DNA of 64,000 nt from Nemertoderma westbladi (Eukaryota > Xenacoelomorpha > Nemertodermatida > Nemertodermatidae): positions 28,188-92,187 of the forward strand of contig JAUCBJ010007036.1 in assembly GCA_032718475.1 (NCBI GenBank), written 5' to 3'. This document shows positions 16,801-25,179 of the stretch, one piece after another. The translations under genes and the position numbers were made by a program. The notes beneath the pieces were generated by a model. That model searched no databases and was not told where the DNA came from. It saw only the letters and a program-made list of their open reading frames with translations. Positions within the stretch are counted from its first letter, which is position 1; every line of letters starts with the position of its first letter.

Positions 16801-19800
16801 CCAAGACAGATTCCAGACAGAAAAGTCATAGAAAATAGGCTATAAAGAGAAATGAGAGAGAGGGTCCATTACAAAAATACAACCTGATATCATATACCCT
16901 CTACATTTAATTACTAAATGGGTTGTGGCGAGGCGCATAGTTGAGTAATGTGAGCAGAAAGTAATGTTGTGTGTGTGTGTGGTATGTAATTGGTATGGGA
17001 TTGATGTACATAATTTTATGGAGTTTCGATAAATGAGCTAAATAAAATGTTTCGAACTCAGTCGTTAAGCAGTTTTAAAGAGCAACCAGTTATGTGGCCG
17101 GACTCTGTAAACGGAATTACATTTATTTATATAAAAATAAAGACAATTTTTGCAAATAAATAGTGTGTGGAGTAAATCATGTTCTATATAATGTTATTTA
17201 CATTACTACCATCGCCATTCAAGTGCAATAATGTAAATAAACCAAGTGATAGAAGGTTGACAACGGCCCTGGCGAAGGAGCATAGCCTTTAGTGCTGCCG
17301 GTACCTATTAGTGGGCAGGTGCGGTAGACCTACTCACATACAGTAGACAACGGCAATGCTTAGTGTTACTTATTTCAGAGTAATATCGCGGCACTGCGGA
17401 GTGGAACGAAACAATGATTGGGTTACATCGTCCTCGCATCATAGCCCGATCGATAATTTCGCCAATAAACCAAGAAGTCGGGGCCTGAGCGGCACAGTGG
17501 AATTATTGATAAACGCCTCAGTGTAGCCAGAAGCCATCCATAAAATCAATCAGAACCAACAACAATAGCTTGTGTCCACGGCTAGAGATGCGCTAGATGC
17601 ATAGAAGATGGGCCGCTCCTTCTAAACCCACACCCACAAAACAGCAAGTCACGTTGGCGAGGGGGTGTAACCATGGTGAAGGGTGTAACCAAACAACCAT
17701 GGACCTGAAGGAAGCCAGTTTAAAGACCGAGTCATCAAGGATACATATCCTAGCCTGTTATTGATAATATCAATATAATTCTGAGTGGGCCCTATGTGGG
17801 TGTTGGTTGTTGGGCCTACGGATTTTAGCAATAAAAAAAAACAACTATTTACTTCAACAAAATATTTAACAGATTAAAAAACTGATGAAATTCTAGACCG
17901 CGAATTACTTACAAACATTATCCGATAACCATCATACTGAATCCTCTTTATATTATGTGACATAGAGAAATAAAACAATCTGTTCGGTGCATTTAATTTA
18001 AATAAAAAAATTACACCAATTTGTTATTCTCCATTTCCTGTAATAAAGTTGAATGATTTTACTGTTTTAACTGTTCAACAAGCTCTGGGAAGACGAATCG
18101 AGGAACGCATATCGAATCGGGGGAAGTAGAGTAGGAGCATGTGCTCGAAGCTTTTGTGTCAACGTCAAACTACAGGAAACAACTTTAGGATGATAATTCA
18201 AGGGCCCTATTTAATAAAATTCCCTGGAGTTTCAGCAGACAAGTCACTAATGATCACGGACTCTTAGGTTATGCAACCCCAATCCCACAATGGTTGAATT
18301 ACTCCCGCTTACTTCACACACCAATTACCTCGTCAAATCAGGGACTTTTAAATCGCCAACGATTTAAGACCACCTGCGGTCCCATCAATGAATCCTAACC
18401 ACTTAAGCCTCACTTAAGATAGGAAAATACAACAGCAATCCACCCCTTTCCTTTTCATCGCGGCATCCATTAGTACCCTCGGATAGACAATCTCGTAGGT
18501 CGAGAATGTCGTCCTACTCGTAATTAGCACCAATTTAAGGTTCGCAAGAATATTCCCAATGACAGCCACATACCGATTGTTATAGTCAGCAAAGCCGCCG
18601 AGACAATAAAGATAACGACCAAAGTTTAGGATAAATTACTAGCCGGAAACGAGTTTGACGAAAATCCATAACTACTGAACGGGAAACAGCACGACTGGAA
18701 TAATACAATAGCCTCACGATACGGGGCCCAAATATATCCCCCAACTGGCGGCTCCTACCGGCGGAAGTTTTTCCATTTAACTTCGTTTTAGAGAAGTAAG
18801 TGCATTCATTATATGACAGGAACATAACGGTACAGTAAACCTTTAGTTGTTAAATACAAAGCCCAATTGGCAAGAAAAAGCAAAGGGTCAGTATGGCGGA
18901 CAATGAAAGGCGCAGAAACCCTGGCAACCTTTGTTCCTACTTCCACTTACCCTAGGTATGTCCAGAATATTAAGGGTTTCTAGGGAATAAAAGGCTCTCC
19001 TTTGGGTTTAAAATCTTTACCAATTACGCAGTATTGCGCCTCGAGGTAAAAAAATAATGAAAAACCCCCTTCCTTGGCTCTACCCGACTACCCCAGACAA
19101 AAGGAGAGCCATAGAAAAAAATAGAAATAGGTACCCAGTCTGGTAGAAGGTGTATCGTAAACCTAACCTAATGGGAAGGGAGATGGTTACTAGTGTTGAG
19201 AACTGTAACTGTAATTATACTGTAACTGCAACTGTAACTGAATGGTTTTGATGATTTTTTTGATACTGTAACTATAACTGTAACTGTAATTGCGAATTTT
19301 GAATACTGTAACTGTAACTGAAACTGTAATTACGAATTTTGAATACTGTAACTGTAACTGAAACTGAAATTAACAAAATCCGATTCAGTTCTCAATCACA
19401 CAATTAACATGAATGAGCATTTAAAACAGTATTGTAATAAAGTATAGAGTATAGTTTAATAAATGAATAACAGTGGTTACTATAGGTATCATTTTTAAAA
19501 CATTGTTATAAAAAAACAATCTAATTTTTTCCACTTCTGAACAAAACCATAATATTACACAATATAAAATCAAAGACCCATTGCCCACTTAGCTCAAATG
19601 TGATTTATTTGGCGAGTCAAGTAGTGAACGAAGATCTACAGTAGCATATAGTCTATGTTTATCTGTCTCAGCTATTAGACTATTATCAGCCTTATCACCA
19701 CTTTTGCTTCATATTAAATGTAAATGTTTTAGATAAACAAAGAAAAGTTAGGCCTAATGGTAGAGGGATATTAACGGATATATATCTTACATTATTAATT

Positions 19801-21364
19801 ATTAATGTTACCGGTACTATTAATATCAAAGGGGATATCACACTAGAGGCACAATGGAAATTAAATTTTGATCAAGTTTACCATTATAAATTACAAAATT
19901 AAACTTAAAAGTGAAAGGAGCAGCTTATCGAGGTGGGTCTAACCAAAACAATACATATATATGATTACTAAAACAAATTACGAATTAAGGAAAATGAGCA
20001 GGATTCAGAAGCATGGCTTTATAACCAAAACAATAAATGATAACAGTACTGTACAAGCACTGAAACAAGATGTACAGTAAAATGTGGGTGCTTAGTGTGA
20101 TCTTGTGACGTGCCACTTTCATTACATACTATCAGTATATTAATTACAAAATATTACCATAGAGTGGGTCCAACTTTCCTACAACAACTACCTATTAGCT
20201 CTAGAAAGAGGACGTTTCGTAATGAACATTATTATTAGCGTATATAACAGTAATATATTAAAGTGCCTCATTTTTAGTTTCAGATGACTGCTTACTACAT
20301 GAGATCATATATATTGAATCTATAACTGAAACTGTAACTGAAACTGAAATGCTCAATTTTATAATACTGAAACTGTAACTGTAACTGAAATGCAAAACTT
20401 TGAATACTGAAACTGTAACTGTAACTGAAATGCAAAACTTTGAATACTGAAACTGTAACTGTAACTGAAATGCAAAACTTTGAATACTGAAACTGTAACT
20501 GTAACTGAAATTAGTCAAAATTGATTCAGTTCTCAACACTAATGGTTACTAACCTGTAGCAAACGGTAGAGTGGGTAATTCTGCGCCTCTGTCCAAAGGC
20601 GATCTTTTATAAATTCGAGGGTCCATTCTTTAGAACACTCTAAGGTCACCAAAATACCTGCAAAAAATAAAATAGTATATCAATGTAAGACTGCAAGATG
20701 TTGTTCATGTAAAATTGTATACATTACCGGAAATATGTGATGTGGATGTGGTGTAGTACTTGGACCTCGCCGAGCTGTTTCACATGTCAGTCATTTTTAA
20801 TAAAATAGTCTGGTCTAATAACACTAGTAAATCCGGTAGGTAGTTCAATATCATCATCATCATATATGTTTAATTCAGTCAAGCCGACAAATATAAGGGT
20901 AGATAATATGAGCACTGTACTACTTACTGCACGTTAAAGAGAGATTTAAACACATTAATGTTAAATAGCATCATAATAATACGAAAGATTAAAATGTTGC
21001 TTCGCACTACAAGTTGGCGAGTAAAAAGGCGGCGCAGCGCCAACAATAAGTAAAATGTCTATATACCCCAAACATGTAAAGAAGAACTCATTCAATAACT
21101 TATTACCGGTAGGCACATGAACATGATAAGCTGATATGTATAAATCAAACTTAACAGTATTCGTGTTTCGTTATAGAACATAAATAAATAAACACATAGA
21201 ATATTATTAATTATCATTACAGGTACTGTTGTCTGTGTGTCTGTCTATACAATCTGACCATTATCATACCAACCTGTTGGCAACAAACAATCCACAGAAA
21301 CTACAGCCGGCATCAAATGAACTCCCCACAGTTCTCCAGAAGACGGTATCGGACGAGGCGTCAT
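4557..21364 (-). CDS. PIK3CA: PI3-kinase catalytic subunit alpha-like, 8 N-terminal coding exons (partial)
   Basis: Class IA phosphoinositide 3-kinase catalytic subunit. The family phosphorylates PtdIns(4,5)P2 to PIP3 at the plasma membrane, bound to a p85-type adaptor. Minus-strand exons: 21274-21364, 20554-20657, 7691-7853, 7243-7502, 6937-7074, 6543-6712, 5226-5880 and 4557-4894. All have GT-AG junctions and phases that join without a break, giving about 639 codons. Order seen: adaptor-binding domain (codons 1-120), linker and Ras-binding domain (about 121-309), C2 domain (about 325-490, with SNPRWNEWL and [10 protein letters not shown]) and the first part of the helical domain (528-639). 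The opening residues, with SSGELWG..LMP, are typical of the alpha/beta group. The kinase domain is not in the window and should lie left of position 1. Two exon edges carry splice-site-like minisatellites. The paralogue assignment (alpha rather than beta or delta) is by best recollection of the N-terminus; the class is certain. Confidence 0.95.
4895..5028. repeat. 27-bp minisatellite made of the exon 8 acceptor
   Basis: Five units of about 27 bp. Plus-strand units begin ctatggaaataaagtaagga. The first (4895-4920) is the real acceptor region of PIK3CA exon 8; the others start at about 4921, 4948, 4975 and 5002. Read on the gene strand, three of the four added units end like a 3' splice site (TTTATTTCC.TAG); the unit at 4921 ends CTGG and has lost the AG. 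Confidence 0.85.
5226..5880 (-). CDS. PIK3CA: PIK3CA exon 7 (C2 domain)
   Basis: Acceptor cccctcag|acg, donor ATTATG|GTTAGT; the exon is 655 bases. It encodes the lipid-binding C2 domain: [80 protein letters not shown] and CLEIEF. Without the splice, the frame would stop eight bases into the intron. A plus-strand ORF over the same bases is only its antisense shadow. Confidence 0.95.
6543..6712 (-). CDS. PIK3CA: PIK3CA exon 6 (Ras-binding domain end)
   Basis: Acceptor gtttcctag|gtt, donor ATCATCAG|GTTCGT. Encodes [20 protein letters not shown] then [20 protein letters not shown], a close match to the family's VCGCDEYF..YPLSQYKYIRSC..MPNLML block. It ends in phase 2. Confidence 0.94.
6937..7074 (-). 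CDS. PIK3CA: PIK3CA exon 5 (Ras-binding domain)
   Basis: Acceptor ccctctag|tac, donor CTAAAA|GTAAGT. Forty-six codons, beginning [20 protein letters not shown]. This is the less conserved middle of the Ras-binding domain and is assigned mainly by perfect phase and order between exons 4 and 6. Confidence 0.88.
7243..7502 (-). CDS. PIK3CA: PIK3CA exon 4 (linker and start of Ras-binding domain)
   Basis: Acceptor gattgcag|gt, donor GATCAG|GTACTA. Encodes [20 protein letters not shown] through [16 protein letters not shown]. This matches the linker (IGMPxxEFDxxKDPEVxDFRR) and the first strands of the Ras-binding domain. Phase 1 in, phase 0 out. Confidence 0.94.
7601..7691. repeat. 18-23-bp minisatellite made of the exon 3 donor
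   Basis: Plus-strand units such as gatcttgttaaactaact, gattatgtaaaactaacc and ggtcctgttaaacctaact follow each other up to the exon 3 donor (reverse of gaactaaccgatctc). On the gene strand each unit repeats the shape GATC[A/G]|GTTAG[T/G]TT, the same as the real junction GATCG|GTTAGTTT. Confidence 0.75.
7691..7853 (-). CDS. PIK3CA: PIK3CA exon 3 (adaptor-binding domain)
   Basis: Acceptor cttccag|gcg, donor GAGATCG|GTTAGT. Encodes [20 protein letters not shown] and then the hallmark [11 protein letters not shown] of the adaptor-binding domain. It ends in phase 1. The donor is followed by four degenerate copies of itself. Confidence 0.94.
7854..10447. other. PIK3CA intron 2, exon 3 side
   Basis: No coding exon recognised. 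8935-9190 is a diverged relative of the inverted-repeat family at 57219-58116 (shared stretch acatatttggaatccttgc, and later aaagacaccttttgaaaacgctt). A C12 run lies at 9419-9430. A minus-oriented copy of the dispersed core motif (AACaAAAACAATAAAC) is at about 10132-10150. The ORFs of 60-130 codons here show no domain I recognise. Confidence 0.5.
10448..10460. repeat. target-site duplication, left copy
   Basis: The 13-mer ctcctggcatcac occurs here and again at 12298-12310, exactly bracketing the RTE copy. This is what target-primed insertion would leave. Confidence 0.8.
10461..12297 (-). mobile_element. RTE-type non-LTR retrotransposon, 5'-truncated copy 1
   Basis: The minus strand encodes over 600 open codons of reverse transcriptase. 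Seen in order: [12 protein letters not shown]; a finger block; [14 protein letters not shown]; motif [13 protein letters not shown]; motif [12 protein letters not shown]; motif [12 protein letters not shown] (FADD variant, both aspartates kept); then thumb and C-terminal blocks with [10 protein letters not shown]. The endonuclease is missing, so the copy is 5'-truncated. The frame runs to the very end of the element, which closes in (AGT)n, as in RTE-clade elements with almost no 3' UTR; the stop at 10438-10440 lies in host DNA. It sits in PIK3CA intron 2 in the sense orientation. A clean frame and perfect 13-bp TSD suggest recent insertion. Clade assignment is by recollection of RTE/CFDP2-like proteins. 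Confidence 0.9.
12298..12310. repeat. target-site duplication, right copy
   Basis: Second copy of ctcctggcatcac; see 10448-10460. Confidence 0.8.
12311..19189. other. PIK3CA intron 2, central part
   Basis: About 6.9 kb with no exon, RNA gene or long repeat that I can support. Scattered copies of the dispersed core (TTTATTGTTTTGGTTAGAA) lie at about 13801-13822 (plus), 15238-15256 (minus) and 15751-15769 (minus); the two minus copies sit next to GCAGGTTACA or ACAGGTTACAGTGG. A short (gt)n run is at about 16970. The ORFs (60-86 codons) have no recognisable domain. Confidence 0.5.
19190..19400. repeat. AACTGT-rich tandem array with inverted ends, copy A
   Basis: Repeats of aactgtaactgtaactgaaa separated by gcgaattttgaatactgt. 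The array is bounded by gttgagaactg on the left and cagttctcaa on the right, which are inverted with respect to each other. It is related to the array at 20317-20546. Confidence 0.75.
19401..20316. other. intron 2 sequence between the two AACTGT arrays
   Basis: No gene seen. Two minus-oriented copies of the dispersed core (AACCAAAACAATA) occur at about 19938 and 20022; the first follows ggagcag, a fragment of the same family. Confidence 0.5.
20317..20546. repeat. 40-bp tandem array touching the exon 2 donor, copy B
   Basis: About four 40-bp units containing tactgaaactgtaactgtaa followed by ctgaaatgcaaaactttgaa. The right end reads cagttctcaacactaatggt, matching in inverse the left end of copy A. 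On the gene strand the array starts within about ten bases of the exon 2 donor. Confidence 0.8.
20554..20657 (-). CDS. PIK3CA: PIK3CA exon 2 (adaptor-binding domain)
   Basis: Acceptor tttttgcag|gt, donor CTACAG|GTTAGT. Encodes [20 protein letters not shown] and on to [10 protein letters not shown], the beta-grasp p85-binding domain of p110. It ends in phase 0. A tandem AACTGT-type array begins within about ten bases of the donor inside intron 2. Confidence 0.93.
20658..21273. other. PIK3CA intron 1
   Basis: 616 bases with proper GT-AG ends (GTTGGT...TTTTTTGCAG on the gene strand). No other feature seen. Confidence 0.7.
21274..21364 (-). CDS. PIK3CA: PIK3CA exon 1 (start codon)
   Basis: Encodes 30 codons starting [19 protein letters not shown], matching the N-terminus of vertebrate p110alpha. 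The exon ends ACAG|GTTGGT in phase 1, leaving one base that completes a glycine with exon 2. It is too short to appear as a long ORF and was found by similarity. Any upstream 5' UTR exon was not identified. Confidence 0.92.
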
Positions 21365-22372
21365 ATTTTATATTCAGTGTTTCTTTATATTAGCATCGGT
21401 AGGTAATGAGGCAATAATTAACTGTTGTTGGGATTACAAATTAGCAGGTTAATGATATTAAGTACCAGAGTTAATCAGTTAATGATCCTGATGAGTTTGC
21501 CAGAGTTTCCATTTTCATCTTGTAGATATTCTGTCTTTCCGTCTTTGATTAAACATATACGTTTTTAAAGCATATTACTGTATTGAACAGTTGTATTATA
21601 TCACTAAACAACTACAATTATTTCTGAAAACGGTTAAAAAATTCCACTTCCGGTACGACTACTTTTACAGCTTTCAGGCCATCAGGTTTTACATACTCAG
21701 ATACTACTGTACGTAGGCCTACATGTTCTAGGGGTGTAGGGTAAGGCGTAAGGGTCAGAGACAGAGGGTCCGCATGGTGTATGAATGGCATAGGCCTACA
21801 CTACCTGACTAGCCTACGCATCTACGGTATAGGCCTATGCCATATGCAGATATGGCAAGTACACTACAACACTATGCCCAGATGCCTACTGGCCTAGCTG
21901 CCTATCAGCCTATTGCAGTAGTGTGTTTTCATTTGGTGTTGTGGCTTAATTTGGATTTTATTTTGGTAAGCAGGTAAGACTATAAGGCAAAGGCAGTAAG
22001 GGTTAATTGGTTAGGCCTAGGCCTCAAGCCCCTCACCTCACTGCCTCAGCCCTAATTAATACTGCGTCTGTGAGCCATGCTTCCATGTAATAGGCCTATT
22101 GTAATGACGTTAATGTCATGGAACCCTAACTCTGACTCTGCTCTGAGTCACAATCACAAACATTTAGCGAAATATTGACATTGGGCAGTTGGGTAGGCCT
22201 ATTGCCATACATGCCATAGAAGCGCGCGCAGGTAGGCCGGATTCCCGATTTCAGAACCATGTCTCTGGCTGTCTTGTCTGCTTGTACAGTTTTAAGCAGT
22301 AACCATACTGCCATAACCACTAAGTGCCAGTAGCCAGTCTGCCAGTGCACGTAAATTTCAATTCAGTTATAG
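21365..22372. other. region upstream of PIK3CA exon 1
   Basis: No CDS recognised. It should hold the PIK3CA promoter and any 5' UTR exon, but I cannot place them. Rich in the palindrome TAGGCCTA/AGGCCTAC, with many copies between 21700 and 22210. Confidence 0.45.
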
Positions 22373-22598
22373 TTCATATCCGTACCTGTGGTATTTTCGT
22401 ATTGCAAAAATAAGACTATAAGTATGAAATACCCTATGTTATTGAGATATTGTTTATTGTTTTGGTTAGAAAAGCCCACCACTGTAACCTGCTCCTTTCC
22501 GTTAATTAAGTAATGGAGATTAGTTTATTGTTTTGGTTAGAAAACACCACCACTGTCAGACTGTAACCTGCTTCTTTTGCCACAGGTACGCATATGAA
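22373..22598 (+). mobile_element. MITE-like element with terminal inverted repeats, copy 1
   Basis: The ends are inverted: ttcatatccgtacctgtgg at the left and ccacaggtacgcatatgaa at the right (one mismatch in 19). Weaker pairing continues outward to about 22350 and 22620. Inside, a roughly 75-bp unit occurs twice (at 22451 and 22522): TTTATTGTTTTGGTTAGAA, a short gap, then CACTGTAACCTGC. No coding capacity. A second copy with the same layout lies at 62540-62757. Confidence 0.75.
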
Positions 22599-24319
22599 TG
22601 ATAACCTTCAATTCTAATCATAAGTAAGCCTACGCGCTACGCACGCACGCACGCCTGCCTACCCAGCTACCACTGCAACTGTAACACTGCAGCACACTGG
22701 ACTGCTGGCACAGCACTGCTGCAGCTGCATAGACCTGTAGATGGTAGATAATAGCCTTCCATAGCATTAAACATGCAACGTAATTGATCCAAAAAAAACT
22801 ACCAGTCGCAGTCAGTAGCATCTACCTACGCTCTACCTAACCTACACTAAAACAACAAATGGGTAAAAGCTAAATCACACACTGACACTCAAATCCAGAA
22901 ATCTGAAAACATTACAGCATTAATCAATAGGTTAAGGCCTAGTCATCCTCCACGCACTGAATTACAGCAAATACTAAATATACACAATACCACAAAGCAG
23001 TGAGTCAATCGCTATTATATATTAACAACCCATGTCCCTTATCGATTGATAGACAGAATACACAACAGAACCGGTACCTGTTTAGCTATTGGATAGCTGC
23101 CCAGCTGTTAACCTCAACTCCAACCAATCAATAACGGAATCACATAAGGGCCTTCTTGTATTCGTATTGATTGGAGGATGGTTTCTGTTACTGTGTAAAG
23201 ACAAATATCGCTAGTGGGGTGAGGCATGTAACTGGTAAAGCTATCAGCGAACCATATTAGCATTAGGGTGACGTCCGTTCCATATACAGTAGTATGTCTA
23301 ACACAGTTAAACTTTGGGCACATCCATTTTCGGAATTCTGACATTAAGAAGAAAAGCTAAAATAATGTTATCTATTCACTTGCATTATTGTTCATTTCAT
23401 GTTAAATTGGTAAATTTAAGTTTCCCCTTAGGCCTACCGTTTCATAAAGGCGGATGTTGCAATTTCGCTATAAATACTGTATATGTTATATGCACTCTAG
23501 TAATGTACTGTATATCATATTTGTAGGCCTACAGTACGCACGCGTATTGTACCTGTCTACTCCATCTTCCTTATAGTGCGGTTATAATCTACCGGTACTT
23601 CCCTTTTATGTCGGTGCCAAGTATGGGTGTATTAGTTTATGTACAGTAGAATACACTGTATAATAAACTAGTGCCAATCACATTTTTGTCTATATTACAC
23701 ATTTCAATATTTTCCAAAATGTGTTTCTGTAGTAAACGTGTGATGTGCAATTACTTTTAATTGTCAACATTTAAAATAAATTCTCATGCAATTACAATAC
23801 TATTGTACTTAACAGGTCAATTTAAATGGGGTCGACTTTAATTAAAGTAAAAATATATAAAACGATCATTAACTCTTTCGAAATCAATCAATTTCTTGAC
23901 ACAATTTAAAATATTAATTCTCCAACAGGTAAATTATAATTATACAACTTTTATTGACCACACAGTTCAATTTACACATGACCCGTAATAGAGTTTGTGT
24001 AATTTCTTTTATTACAGGTTGTACCACCCCTATATTTTTCTACAAATCTTTATCATAGGCCTATTGCTTGAAACTTTCCTACTGGGGATATAACTCATGC
24101 AGTTTTTATGCACCAGTCTCTTCGAACACTCTGATACAACCATTAAAATCGCTCTATGTAGGCCTATACCCGACATAGTGAGTTATTTATTCATATATTT
24201 ATTATATTACTATTAATTATTATTTAATTCAATAATTTTACTTTTAACAATTTTTGTAATTTTATTATCCATGAGGATAAATAAAGCCAAGATTTATTAT
24301 TTGGAATTTGAAATACAAC
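22599..24319. other. intergenic, no feature recognised
   Basis: A short acgc microsatellite lies at 22640-22656. AT-rich sequence with scattered AGGCCTA motifs. Short ORFs without recognisable domains. Confidence 0.5.
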
Positions 24320-24975
24320 TAATTCAAATCACCGCCAATAAATCCGAAATTTTCGATTTTGTAGAAGCGTTACTGGTACAAAAAAGTGAGTTGCGAAATT
24401 GCACCCTTCGTATCGCGGCCATTCTTCAAATAGCCGCGATTTTGTTTTATATCCATTAGAAATAAGCTTACATAGTAAGGATTTCAAATTTTTTAACAAT
24501 GCAGGCGGAGTTTTGCTGAGAAACAGTTGAGATATGGGCATTTAAAGATTGTAAGTATAATCGTTCGCTGAAGGGCGTTTTTATTATATTTATTAATAAT
24601 GCACACAATTGTGTCAACATTTTGACATTATGTTTATGTGTCCGGCCACTCAGGAGCTAAATAACACGTTCCAGAATGTTTTTCATATATTAAATAAAAT
24701 ATAAGATCTCGAGCAAACGATAGTTCTTTTAATACAGTATTTGAATATTCCAATATTTCAGTTGTTTCTCAACGAAACGCAGACATTGTTACATATTTGG
24801 AATCCTTGCAAAGCTACACAGTACTAAAGCTTTCTATATACACAGTTTAAAAGGAACAAACGGTGAAATTATGCAAAATCAACTTTGCCAAAACGATTAT
24901 AAAAAAATATTAAAGACGAATCGAAAGTTCTGGCCTCGTGTGGATATTCAACGGTGGGTTAAAACTAGGCCTACT
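24320..24975. mobile_element. diverged inverted-repeat element
   Basis: The left part (24320-24545), reverse-complemented, reads tctcaactgtttctcagcaa, then a gap, then aaatttgaaatcctta. The right part (about 24745-24975) reads tttcagttgtttctcaacga, then acatatttggaatccttg. These are the two arms of an old inverted duplication around a spacer of about 200 bp. The same core words occur in the well-preserved copy at 57219-58116. Non-coding; the small ORFs here look spurious. Confidence 0.55.
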
Positions 24976-25179
24976 ATTGTGTCTCAAATTTTAAGAAATA
25001 TGAGAAATATTTGTGGAAAAATATGGAGGAAAAATATCCGTTTCATAAGCATGATAAAATTACACTATATTACCGGTCACGTTGACTGTAATAGTAATAG
25101 GCCTATAGAAGATTTATAATGTAGTTAATTATAAACAAATCAACAAAGGAATTCGTTTCACATTATAGGCCGGGGAATT

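Noticed and set aside
24871-25119. 82-codon ORF just upstream of NOX
   Set aside because: Lies in an arm of the inverted-repeat element; AT-rich, no domain, and separated from the NOX frame by stops.
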